DNA of 64,000 nt, from contig MBRE01000037.1 in the NCBI GenBank assembly GCA_001698425.1, positions 46,928 through 110,927 of the forward strand. Direction: 5' to 3'. A model generated the notes under the pieces. The model worked only from the letters and a program-made list of their open reading frames with translations. It had not been told where the DNA came from and did no database searches. Every line of letters begins with the position of its first letter. Positions within the stretch are counted from its first letter, which is position 1. This DNA is from Oscillatoriales cyanobacterium USR001. Its GTDB lineage: Bacteria > Cyanobacteriota > Cyanobacteriia > Cyanobacteriales > Microcoleaceae. Position numbers and translations under genes: made by a program. Positions 42,585 to 50,955 of this stretch are shown piece by piece.

Positions 42585-43892
42585 ATGAAGATTTTAATAC
42601 TTTCGGTAACGTTTCCTTATCCGCCTGGAAGGAGTGGAACTCAAGTTAGGACATTTAATTTACTAAAATACTTAAGTCGGAGACATTATATCACTTTGGT
42701 AACGCTGCGATCGCCAGATGTAACAGATATAGAAATACAAGAACTTGGTCAATATGTCCAAGAGTTAGTAATTTTCCCCCGTCCAGAGATATCTGTCAAG
42801 GGGGTATGGGGAAAAATCCAAAGATTTGGGAATTTTTTACTTTTTGGAACACCTCCTAATGTCCTATCTATTTACTCTTTAGAAATGCAGAATTGGGTAG
42901 ATGAATTTGTGGCTGCGGGGAAATGCGATGTGATTACTTGCGAACATAGTGTAAACGAGATTTATGTGCGTTCTGAGTGGCGAGAAAGGGTGCGGATAGT
43001 AGTTAATATTCATAGTTCAGTTTATGGAACTTGTAAACAAATTTTAGCCACAGGAATCTCTAAGAAACCGTTACGCGATCGCCTAAATTTGCCTTTACTT
43101 GCTATCTACGAAAAACGTTACTGTGCTAAATTTTCGCGCATTGTAGTGACAACTGATGAGGATCGTCAACAGTTAGCAGAATTACTCTTACCTTACTTTA
43201 GAGGTATTGCCCCCGCAGCTGTTCGGGCTTTAAACTCTGATGGGAAGATGTCTACTGCTGGCAACGCCTACGCCGAAGGATTGTCCTTACAAAAGAATAA
43301 AATTGCAGTAGTGCCAAATGGCGTTGACTTAGCAGAATTTCCCTATCGACAAAAAGATCCCGGAGGATATAGATTAATTTTTATCGGAGCGATGGATTAT
43401 TTGGCGAACATTGACGCGGTAAACTTTTTAAGTTTAGAAATATTGCCAGGGTTGCAAGAAATCTATCCTGACGCTACCCTAACTATAGTGGGAGCAAAAC
43501 CAACAGCAGAGGTATTGGCATTGCGATCGCGAATGGGAATTACTGTTACCGGGCGAGTTCCTAGAATGGCAGAATATTTGCATCAAGCTACAATTTGTGT
43601 AATACCGATGCGAATTGGTTGGGGCATCAAAAACAAAACTTTAGAGGCGATGGCAGCCGGCACTCCTGTGGTTGCGAGCGATCGCGCTTTAGAAGGTTTA
43701 GCAGTTGATGGCGATACAATACCTTTAAAGGCCTTGCGAGCCAATCAAATTACAGAGTACATTGAAGCAATTAGTCGCTTATTTGCAGATAGTCAACTGC
43801 GATCGCAACTTTCTAGCAATGCGCGATCGCTCATCGAAAACGAATATACTTGGGAAATCATCGGTAAACGCTATGAGCAAATTTTAAGTTGA
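42585..43892 (+). CDS. Glycosyltransferase family 4 protein
   Basis: 435 residues. The N-terminal Rossmann domain starts MKILILSVTFPYPPGRSGTQ. The C-terminal nucleotide-sugar domain has VVPNGVDLAEFPY, RLIFIGAMDYLANIDAVNFL, VTGRVPRMAEYL, CVIPMRIGWGIKNKTLEAMA (E-x7-E region) and GTPVVAS. It should transfer a sugar from an NDP-sugar, retaining configuration, in polysaccharide or glycan synthesis. It is alone, with no polysaccharide cluster in the window. Confidence 0.9.
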   Translation: MKILILSVTFPYPPGRSGTQVRTFNLLKYLSRRHYITLVTLRSPDVTDIEIQELGQYVQELVIFPRPEISVKGVWGKIQRFGNFLLFGTPPNVLSIYSLEMQNWVDEFVAAGKCDVITCEHSVNEIYVRSEWRERVRIVVNIHSSVYGTCKQILATGISKKPLRDRLNLPLLAIYEKRYCAKFSRIVVTTDEDRQQLAELLLPYFRGIAPAAVRALNSDGKMSTAGNAYAEGLSLQKNKIAVVPNGVDLAEFPYRQKDPGGYRLIFIGAMDYLANIDAVNFLSLEILPGLQEIYPDATLTIVGAKPTAEVLALRSRMGITVTGRVPRMAEYLHQATICVIPMRIGWGIKNKTLEAMAAGTPVVASDRALEGLAVDGDTIPLKALRANQITEYIEAISRLFADSQLRSQLSSNARSLIENEYTWEIIGKRYEQILS

Positions 43893-43933
43893 TTTTAACC
43901 AGATTTTCTAATCGCCCATTACCCATTATGAAC

Positions 43934-44147
43934 ACGGATTTAACGGATTACACGGATTACACGGATTAGTTAGAGGGATGATTATTTAGTCTGTGAAATT
44001 AGAGGAATATGTAAAATCTGTGTATCCTCATTACCCATTACCCAATTACCAATTACCCATTACCCAATTACCAATTACCCATTACCCAATTACCAATTAC
44101 CAATTACCCAATTACCAATTACCAATTACCAATTACCAATTACCCAT
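43934..44147. repeat. Tandem repeats: ACGGATTACA units and CCAATTACCCATTA heptamers
   Basis: 43934-43967 has about four copies of ACGGATT(ACA). 44031-44147 is a long run of ATTACCC/ATTACCA heptamers. An ORF through this region only translates the repeat. The run ends 16 bp before the next gene. Confidence 0.85.
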
Positions 44148-44162
44148 CCTCCCAGTTTCCAG

Positions 44163-45683
44163 ATGCAAAACAATATTAACCAAGCCAACCGGAAGCAAAC
44201 ACCTTCTCAACAGCGCCAAATTCCTCAAAGAGTCGCCCCCCAACCACCCCAAAATCTTAGTTATAGAGGGAAAAATCAGCTAAAATCTACCCGAAGAAAA
44301 TCGCGAGTAGTCCCAAAATTATCTTGGAAAAAAGCGATCGCAAACTTCATGGCTCTCACCGTTTTATGGGCTGGCGCAGGTGTAATGGGTTGTGGTGCTT
44401 GGCTAAGTTACCAATTAATTATCGATCCCAATGCCACAATTTGGATCAATGAATTTTTACCAGAATGGTCGCGCCTTCCCTTTGCTAACAATAGTAAATC
44501 AATTCAAACTATTAGTCAAATTCGCTCCAATCTGCAACAAATCGGCTTAATCCCTGGACAACTAATGCTACTTCCCAAAGAGAAATCAAGCATCGGTGAA
44601 GCTCCCGATTTGCTCGTACCCGTCATGGTAGAAAGACGAAGTAACGCCTCTATAGTCTGTAAAAATCCTTGCCGTCAAATTAGCGAAATCCAAATATATC
44701 AACCAGTACAAATTCCCTATCAAGGTTATGAAACAGAACAATATTATCGACTAATTAGCTCTTTTGCGGTAGAAGGACCTGCGGAATCTTTTGTCATTGC
44801 TTCCCACAGTGAAATTGATGATAGTCAAGTTTCCAATCAATTATTACCCTTAACAAATTTAGGTGCTTTTGGTGGTAATTCTCCTAGTTCCGGGGTTTGG
44901 TTTAATCTTAGTGGTCAAATATTACGGGGTAATAAAAAAATTCCCTACGGTCAAGTAGTTCACTATAATCCTCGTCAAATTCACACAATGTCGCTGTTAG
45001 AATGGACGGGGACAAATAAGCAAATTCCTAAGTGGCAGGAGATATCGGGAGGTGGAGAACCAGAGTTAGCGATCGACCATACTATAGGCTTAGAACCAAA
45101 TTTTACTATTTATCAAATTCAGCCGCGCAAATTTGTCCCTAACCCAATTCAATTAACTCCCCTTTCTTTAGAAGATCCAGCTTTAAATGACCCTGGTTAC
45201 AAAGATGCGCTACGATTAGCAAAAAGCGGTTTATGGTCCCCAGCCTTGGGAATGATGCGAGCTTTGAAGACAAAAAACCAAAAAATTTGGTCGTCTCAAG
45301 CACAAGCACAACTAGATTTAATTAAGTTTCATGCTAATATTACTCAGGCACAGGCGATCGCATCTTGGGCTTCTCCCAGTCAGCAAGTTCTGGCATACTT
45401 AATTGATGGTCGTTGGAGCGAAGCTTTGAAAGTATTTGAGAGAGCAGAGGGAAATCGAACCGAAATTTCTGCTATGTTGAAAAGTGATAATGGCAGACTC
45501 TGGAACCGTGTGGATGCAGCCCTAAAAGTAAATTCACAGAATGCAGAGGCAAAGGCTTGGGGTGCTTTAATCGTACAGGCTCAGGACGGTCAATCAGCCG
45601 CAATTACTTGGCTACTTGGGCAACCAGACACTGATTGGCAAACTAGAGATCGGATTCGGGATTTATTGGATGGTAGATTTTAA
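44163..45683 (+). CDS. Conserved membrane-anchored protein of unknown function, upstream of lepB
   Basis: 506 residues. A basic, Gln/Pro-rich cytoplasmic N-terminus (1-58), then one TM segment (FMALTVLWAGAGVMGCGAWLSY, about 63-84), then a large extracytoplasmic domain (LLVPVMVERR, IYQPVQIPYQGYETEQYYRL, GVWFNLSGQIL) and a helical C-terminus (KDALRLAKSGLWSPALGMMRAL, VFERAEGN). I do not recognise a named domain; it looks like a conserved cyanobacterial protein. It lies 130 bp before lepB on the same strand. Confidence 0.75.
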   Translation: MQNNINQANRKQTPSQQRQIPQRVAPQPPQNLSYRGKNQLKSTRRKSRVVPKLSWKKAIANFMALTVLWAGAGVMGCGAWLSYQLIIDPNATIWINEFLPEWSRLPFANNSKSIQTISQIRSNLQQIGLIPGQLMLLPKEKSSIGEAPDLLVPVMVERRSNASIVCKNPCRQISEIQIYQPVQIPYQGYETEQYYRLISSFAVEGPAESFVIASHSEIDDSQVSNQLLPLTNLGAFGGNSPSSGVWFNLSGQILRGNKKIPYGQVVHYNPRQIHTMSLLEWTGTNKQIPKWQEISGGGEPELAIDHTIGLEPNFTIYQIQPRKFVPNPIQLTPLSLEDPALNDPGYKDALRLAKSGLWSPALGMMRALKTKNQKIWSSQAQAQLDLIKFHANITQAQAIASWASPSQQVLAYLIDGRWSEALKVFERAEGNRTEISAMLKSDNGRLWNRVDAALKVNSQNAEAKAWGALIVQAQDGQSAAITWLLGQPDTDWQTRDRIRDLLDGRF

Positions 45684-45813
45684 TATATTGTTGAGCAGAA
45701 GTTAAAATTATAGTAGATTTGTTAATGGCAAACAACACGAATATCATAATTTCTGATATATTAAAATCTAACTTCGGCGTTATATTTGTATTCAGCCTAG
45801 TTATTGAAAGCCT

Positions 45814-46443
45814 ATGCCTCGTCCAGACAAATCACCAGATGAAAATTCTCCACAAGAACGCGAAAATCCTTGGATAGAAGCGCTCAAGACGATTGGTTTA
45901 GCAGCAGTATTGGCTTTTGGTATCCGTACTTTGGTTGCGGAAGCTCGTTATATTCCTACAGGCTCAATGCTGCCAACTTTGCAAATTAACGATCGCCTGA
46001 TTGTTGATAAATTAAGCTATCGTTTTCAAGATCCCGAACGGGGAGATATTGTGGTATTTATGCCTCCCGACTCTGCGAGTCTTTGTACGGGGCAACCACC
46101 ACCCTTGAAAGATGCTTATATTAAGCGAGTAATTGGCCTACCGGGAGAACAAGTTGAGGTTAAAGAAGGGAAAGTTTACATCAATAATCAACCTATTCAG
46201 GAAAAATATATTGAAGAAATCCCGCAGTATCCTTATGGTCCTGCGATCGTCCCCAAAAATTCTTATCTGGTATTAGGCGATAACCGTAACGCCAGTTGTG
46301 ACAGCCATTATTGGGGTTTTGTCCCTCGTGGTAATATAATTGGCCGCGCCATAGTTCGCTTTTGGCCGATTAATCGCGCTGGGTACATTAATCCTGAGTC
46401 TTTGTATCCGGCGAAAGCTAAGGAAGAGAAATTAAATAATTAG
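45814..46443 (+). CDS. lepB: Signal peptidase I
   Basis: 209 residues. One N-terminal TM ([20 protein letters not shown]), catalytic Ser S51 in PTGSMLPTL, catalytic Lys K104 in [12 protein letters not shown], and the [16 protein letters not shown] box. It removes signal peptides of exported proteins at plasma or thylakoid membranes. The last codons and the TAG stop (AAATTAAATAATTAG) coincide with the end of the palindromic element family seen at 46882 and 63720, so its C-terminus KLNN may be supplied by the element. Confidence 0.95.
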   Translation: MPRPDKSPDENSPQERENPWIEALKTIGLAAVLAFGIRTLVAEARYIPTGSMLPTLQINDRLIVDKLSYRFQDPERGDIVVFMPPDSASLCTGQPPPLKDAYIKRVIGLPGEQVEVKEGKVYINNQPIQEKYIEEIPQYPYGPAIVPKNSYLVLGDNRNASCDSHYWGFVPRGNIIGRAIVRFWPINRAGYINPESLYPAKAKEEKLNN

Positions 46444-46542
46444 CTGGTTTGTAGTAAGCGCCAAGAGCGCTAAAGCGCTTACTACCAACTAAATGTTTAG
46501 CTGGTTTGTGGTAAGCGCCAAGAGCGCTAAAGCGCTTACTAC
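46428..46542. repeat. GTAGTAAGCGC element, two copies in tandem
   Basis: Palindromic cores at 46451-46485 and 46508-46542, separated by TTTAGCTGGTTT. The left arm overlaps the lepB stop. Each core is an imperfect hairpin with GCGCCAAGAGCGC inside. Confidence 0.85.
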
Positions 46543-46643
46543 CAACTAAATGTTAAGTTTTGTTAATTTATCCCCAAAATCTTGATTACCCCCTTGCACA
46601 AGTGGAGGTAGTGCTGCTACTATTAATGATTGTGGGTGCAAAT

Positions 46644-46728
46644 GGGTCGGTGCCCGAGTGGTTAATGGGGGCGGACTGTAAATCCGCTGGCTACGCCTAC
46701 GCTAGTTCAAATCTAGCCCGGCCCACCA
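46644..46728 (+). tRNA. tRNA-Tyr (anticodon GTA)
   Basis: Acceptor stem GGGTCGG/CCGGCCC with one G-T pair, anticodon stem GCGGA/TCCGC, loop CTGTAAA giving GTA, long variable arm (GGCTACGCCTACGCTAG region), T-arm GTTCAAATC. The CCA end is encoded (46726-46728). Confidence 0.95.
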
Positions 46729-46798
46729 CAATTTAATTATCAAAGTTAAAGATTAAAGTTAAAAATTAAAGTTAATTTTTTAAGTTTTAATTTTAACT

Positions 46799-46870
46799 GC
46801 CCTTGTAGCTTAGTGGTAGAGCACACCCTTGGTAAGGGTGAGGTCATGAGTTCAATCCTCATCAAGGGCT
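46799..46870 (+). tRNA. tRNA-Thr (anticodon GGT)
   Basis: 72 nt. Acceptor stem GCCCTTG/CAAGGGC, anticodon stem CACCC/GGGTG with loop TTGGTAA giving GGT, T-arm GTTCAATCC. It is 70 bp after tRNA-Tyr on the same strand and probably co-transcribed. No encoded CCA. Confidence 0.95.
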
Positions 46871-46881
46871 TTGATTAGATT

Positions 46882-46978
46882 AGGAATAGAAATTAAATAA
46901 TTAGCTGGTTTGTAGTAAGCGCAAAGAGCGCTAAAGCGCTTACTACAAACTAAATCATTAAGTTATTTAATTTTCATT
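46882..46978. repeat. Full-length copy of the GTAGTAAGCGC palindromic element
   Basis: Begins AGGAATAGAAATTAAATAA, core GTAGTAAGCGC...GCGCTTACTAC, ends with the imperfect inverse (AGTTATTTAATTTTCATT). About 97 bp, noncoding. It lies between tRNA-Thr and the 2H phosphoesterase gene. Confidence 0.9.
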
Positions 46979-47017
46979 TCTTATTAGTAAAAAATAAAGA
47001 AAAATAAAGGTTTCATC

Positions 47018-47584
47018 ATGGAAAACCTAACAGGTCGTTACTTTATTGGTTTGCTACCTCCTCAAGAAATCCAAGATCGGATTACTGAATTTAAACAGTA
47101 TTTTGCCGAAAATCATGCCAGTAGTGGCGCTTTAAAATCGCCGCCTCACATAACTTTACAACCACCTTTTAAATGGTTGATGGAGGAGATTGGCAAAGTA
47201 GAAGAAGGTTTAGAGAAATTTGCGATCGCGCATCATCCAATCCCCATTACCCTATCAGGTTTTGCCGCATTTCCACCCCGCGTCATCTATGCTAATCCGC
47301 TCAAAACTCCCGAATTATTAGAGATTGAAAAAAACCTCAGTGAATATTTAGAAACTAATTTAGGAATTAGCGATCCAGTTGCGAAAAGTCGTCCTTTTAC
47401 ACCACACATGACTGTGGCATTTCGAGATTTAACTAAAGAGAATTTTAAAGCTGCTTGGCCAAAATTTAAGAAGAGAATGCTGTATTTTGAGTTTACTGTG
47501 TCTCAGTTAACACTATTAGTTCACGATGGCGATCGCTGGAACATTAGTCGTGAATTTCCCTTTTCATCTCAAATCAGTTCGTAG
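47018..47584 (+). CDS. 2'-5' RNA ligase/2H phosphoesterase family protein
   Basis: 188 residues. Two HxT/S motifs, PPHITLQPP and TPHMTVAFRD, define the 2H phosphoesterase active site. The family includes 2'-5' RNA ligases and cyclic phosphodiesterases acting on RNA 2',3'-cyclic ends. The substrate is unknown. Its TAG stop falls inside the palindromic element GTAGTAAGCGC, so element insertion has set the C-terminus (QISS). Confidence 0.85.
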   Translation: MENLTGRYFIGLLPPQEIQDRITEFKQYFAENHASSGALKSPPHITLQPPFKWLMEEIGKVEEGLEKFAIAHHPIPITLSGFAAFPPRVIYANPLKTPELLEIEKNLSEYLETNLGISDPVAKSRPFTPHMTVAFRDLTKENFKAAWPKFKKRMLYFEFTVSQLTLLVHDGDRWNISREFPFSSQISS

Positions 47585-47646
47585 TAAGCGCTTTAGCGCT
47601 CTTTGCGCTTACTACAAACCAGCTAATTATTTAATTTCTATTCCTT
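47582..47646. repeat. Partial copy of the GTAGTAAGCGC element overlapping a stop codon
   Basis: Core palindrome from about 47581, then the right arm AAACCAGCTAATTATTTAATTTCTATTCCT, the exact inverse of the left arm at 46882. The left arm is absent. The TAG of GTAGTAAGCGC ends the upstream gene. Confidence 0.85.
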
Positions 47647-47688
47647 TGTGGTTTTTTGTGGCTGTGGCATAATATATTTATAGTCAGG

Positions 47689-50600
47689 ATGGATGATGGC
47701 GAGATGAGCAGAAAAAACGCACAAAAGGGAAAAGCACATGGGCTGTTTGATCAAGGAATTAGGCTTTATAAAAAAAGTCGGTTTCGAGAGGCGTTGGCAT
47801 CTTGGGAACAGGCATTAAAAATTTTTAAGCAAATTGGCGATCATCAGTGGGAGGCAAATTCTCTGGGAAATCTGGGAATTGCCTACCGATCATTAGGGCA
47901 ATATCACTTAGCCATAGACTACTACCAGAAATCGTTAGAACTTTTGCAGGGAATTGGAAATCGTCAGGGAGAGGCTGCTGTTCTGGGAAACCTTGGAAAT
48001 GCCTACCAATCATTAGGACAATATCAGTTAGCCATACACTACCACCAGCAATATTTAGAAATGGCACGGGAAATTGAATATCGTCAGGGAGAGGCAAATT
48101 CCCTGGGAAATTTAGGACTTACCTACGGTTCATTAGGACAATACCAATTAGCCATAGACTACCAGCAGCAATCGCTAGAAATTAAAAGAGAAATTGGTGA
48201 TCTCCAGGGGCAGGCAAGTTCTCTGGAAAATCTGGGAATTGCCTACAAATTACTAGGGCAATATCAGTTAGCAGTAGACTATTATGGGCAATCGTTAAAA
48301 ATTGAGCAGAAAATTAAAAATCGTCAGGGAGAGGCGGCTTCTCTGGGAAGTCTGGGAAATGCCTACCAATCATTAGGGCAATACCAGTTAGCTATCGACT
48401 ATTACCAGAAATATTTAGCAATTGCACGAGAAATAGGCGATCGCCAAGGAGAGGCAAATTCCCTGGGAAATCTGGGAATTGCCTACAAATCATTAGGGCA
48501 ATACCAATTAGCAATAGACTACTATGGGCAATCCTTAGAGATTCAGCGGCAAATTGGAAATCGTCAGGGGGAGACGGCTTCTCTGGGAAATCTGGGAATT
48601 GCCTACAAATCATTAGGGCAATACCAGTTAGCTATCGACTACCTCCAGCAGTCTTTAGTCATTAAGAAGGAAATCGGAGATCCCCTGGGAGAGGCAAATT
48701 CCCTGGGAAATCTGGGACTTGCCTACCAATCATTAGGACAACACCAGTTAGCTATCGACTACCACCAGCAGTCTTTAGTCATTGCCAGGAAAATCGGAAA
48801 TCCCCTGGGAGAGGCAAATTCCCTGGGAAATCTGGGAATTGCCTACCAATCATTAGGACAATACCAGTTAGCTATAGACTACTACCAGCAGTGTTTAGCC
48901 ATTGCCAGGGAAATCGGAAATCCCCTGGGAGAGGCAATTTCCCTGAATAATCTCGGCCTAACTCTGCAAAAAATCAATCAATTCCCAGAAGCCGAAGAAA
49001 TCCTACGACAAGCTATCATAACTTGGGAAGAATTACGAACCAATTTAAGGGATGACAGTCATAGAGTCTCAATTTTTGAAACGCAAAGATCGGCTTACCT
49101 GCTAATGCAAGAAGTGTTAGTTGCCCAAGATAAATTTACTGAAGCCTTAGAAATTTCCGAAAGGGGGCGCACTCGTGCTTTTATCGAGTTGCTAAGACAG
49201 AAAATATCAAAACCAGAAAAGGCAGAAAAAGCTGAGAAAATCACAGATTATCTAACAACTTCTGATATCCAGCAAGTTGCCCAAAATCAAAACGCCACCC
49301 TCGTTGAATATTCAATTGTTTTTGAAGAAATTTATATCTGGGTAATTCAACCCACAGGAAACATTAAATTTCGCCGCGCCAACTTAACCCCCTTAGAAAC
49401 TCGCCATAAATCTCTCAAGGATCTCCAAGAAATCATCCTCAAAGCGCGGGTTTCCATTGGTGTTGATGAAAAAGACAGCAATCAAAACAGAATTGAAATA
49501 GAAACCGAGGACAAAAGAGACGCACAATCCAACTTTCCCCTATTGCAATTACTCCATGAAATCCTAATCGCACCCATAGCCGACTTATTACCCACCGATC
49601 CCGAATCTCCCGTGATTTTCATCCCCCATTATGCCCTATTTCTAGTACCATTTGCCGCCTTGCAAAACCCCCAAGGACGCTATTTCATCGAAGATTATAC
49701 ACCCCTAATCGCCCCATCCATAGAAGTCTTAAAACACACCCACGCGCAGGATCAGCAAGTGCGAGAAACGCGGCAAAAAGCCCTAGTAATAGCTGAACCA
49801 ACATTACACCAAAACTTCCAAGAAGATCCTTATAAACTGCGTCCCTATCCATTCATGGAAGCAGCAGCAGAAAGCATCGCCACCATCTTAGAAACCACCG
49901 CCATCACAGGAGACAAAGCCACCAAAGTTGCCGTCATCAACGGAATGCTAGAAACCCGCATCGTCCACATTTTCGCGCACGGACTTTTAGACGAATATAA
50001 ACCCGATGAAATTGCGAAAGGGCGGATTCCCGGCACAATAGTTTTAGCCCCTGCCGATGGTGATGATGGGGCGTTAAATGCCGCTGAAATTATTGATAAA
50101 GAACTCAATTGTGAGATTGTAGTATTGAGTGCCTGTAGCACCGGCAAAGGCACAATTACCGGCGATGGAATTATTGGGTTATCGCGCTGTTTTATTCTCG
50201 CAGGAGTTCCCAGTTTAATCGTTTCCCTGTGGAATATTGGCGCACCGGCCGCTAAAGTTTTGATGACACAATTTTATCAGAATTTAGCTAATGGGGAAAA
50301 TCGCGGGGCGGCCTTGCGCCATGCTATGATGGAGACGAAAAAAAATGATGAATATTCCAGTCCTTCAGATTGGGCTGGCTTTACCCTGATTGGCGAAACC
50401 TCAAGTTTAAACTTAGAAATTATCACCATAGAGGAGATTTTTAACATTATGTCAATCCCTGAAAATGCTACACCGGAAGAAATAATCGAAGGATTTTATA
50501 AAGCCTTAGAAACCAATCATCCTCGCTTGTTTGCAGAGCACAAAGACGCACTTGCTGAATTATATTCTCGTCCCGGTGAAACAGCCGAAGAACTTGCCGA

Positions 50601-50799
50601 AAGGTTTAAATTATGGTGTAAATCTCGTCCTAAAATAGAGGAGGCTGTCGCTAATAAAATCTGTACTGCGGCGGCGAGGGGAACCAGTAGCAATCCTTCA
50701 GATCAAGTTGTGAGAGAATCAGATGAAAGGTTAAAAGAAAATCAGGAAAGGTCGAGTTTCCCTCCGAAATCATCAGGGGATACTAACCCGAATCAGTAG
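47689..50799 (+). CDS. TPR-CHAT caspase-like protease
   Basis: 1036 residues from ATG 47689 (47704 is an alternative; the frame opens 11 codons earlier at a TTG). An N-terminal TPR is followed by nine nearly identical 40-residue TPRs (GEANSLGNLGIAYQSLGQYQ, then LAIDYYQQSL), about residues 50-430, and a divergent tenth. A CHAT domain occupies about 590-920, with catalytic His at about 764 (IVHIFAHGLLDEY) and Cys at 816 (VVLSACSTGKG), the caspase-type dyad. A charged helical tail (about 925-1036; ENATPEEIIEGFYKALETNH) may be an adaptor. TPR-CHAT proteases elsewhere cleave partner proteins in defence or cell-death systems. The next gene is a candidate partner. No signal peptide. Confidence 0.9.
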   Translation: MDDGEMSRKNAQKGKAHGLFDQGIRLYKKSRFREALASWEQALKIFKQIGDHQWEANSLGNLGIAYRSLGQYHLAIDYYQKSLELLQGIGNRQGEAAVLGNLGNAYQSLGQYQLAIHYHQQYLEMAREIEYRQGEANSLGNLGLTYGSLGQYQLAIDYQQQSLEIKREIGDLQGQASSLENLGIAYKLLGQYQLAVDYYGQSLKIEQKIKNRQGEAASLGSLGNAYQSLGQYQLAIDYYQKYLAIAREIGDRQGEANSLGNLGIAYKSLGQYQLAIDYYGQSLEIQRQIGNRQGETASLGNLGIAYKSLGQYQLAIDYLQQSLVIKKEIGDPLGEANSLGNLGLAYQSLGQHQLAIDYHQQSLVIARKIGNPLGEANSLGNLGIAYQSLGQYQLAIDYYQQCLAIAREIGNPLGEAISLNNLGLTLQKINQFPEAEEILRQAIITWEELRTNLRDDSHRVSIFETQRSAYLLMQEVLVAQDKFTEALEISERGRTRAFIELLRQKISKPEKAEKAEKITDYLTTSDIQQVAQNQNATLVEYSIVFEEIYIWVIQPTGNIKFRRANLTPLETRHKSLKDLQEIILKARVSIGVDEKDSNQNRIEIETEDKRDAQSNFPLLQLLHEILIAPIADLLPTDPESPVIFIPHYALFLVPFAALQNPQGRYFIEDYTPLIAPSIEVLKHTHAQDQQVRETRQKALVIAEPTLHQNFQEDPYKLRPYPFMEAAAESIATILETTAITGDKATKVAVINGMLETRIVHIFAHGLLDEYKPDEIAKGRIPGTIVLAPADGDDGALNAAEIIDKELNCEIVVLSACSTGKGTITGDGIIGLSRCFILAGVPSLIVSLWNIGAPAAKVLMTQFYQNLANGENRGAALRHAMMETKKNDEYSSPSDWAGFTLIGETSSLNLEIITIEEIFNIMSIPENATPEEIIEGFYKALETNHPRLFAEHKDALAELYSRPGETAEELAERFKLWCKSRPKIEEAVANKICTAAARGTSSNPSDQVVRESDERLKENQERSSFPPKSSGDTNPNQ

Positions 50800-50815
50800 G
50801 GACTTAAGCCGAAGG

Positions 50816-50940
50816 CCGACAGGGGTTAAAACCCCTGTCTAATAAATTAAGTCCTCTAAAGAGGACTAATTAATTTAAAATTCTTCTTAGTCCTCTTTAG
50901 AGGACTTGATCTTTGAGACAGGGGTTTTAACCCCTGTCGG
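50816..50940. repeat. 125-bp perfectly symmetrical nested palindrome
   Basis: The outer 25 bp (50816-50840) and its exact inverse (50916-50940) are each near-palindromic (CGACAGGGG...CCCCTGTC). Inner 21-bp arms (50849-50869 and 50887-50907, AGTCCTCTAAAGAGGACT type) are also exact inverses and self-palindromic. The element fills almost the whole gap between the TPR-CHAT gene and its downstream neighbour. Confidence 0.92.
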
Positions 50941-50955
50941 ACTATCGGAAAAATA

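Noticed and set aside
44031..44147. Regularly spaced short repeats resembling a CRISPR array
   Set aside because: The units are contiguous heptamers without unique spacers, so this is a short tandem repeat. The ORF across it (43993-44283) is a translation of the repeat.
47840..48960. 120-bp regular repeats as a CRISPR or satellite
   Set aside because: They are in frame and encode clear TPR motifs inside a long gene.
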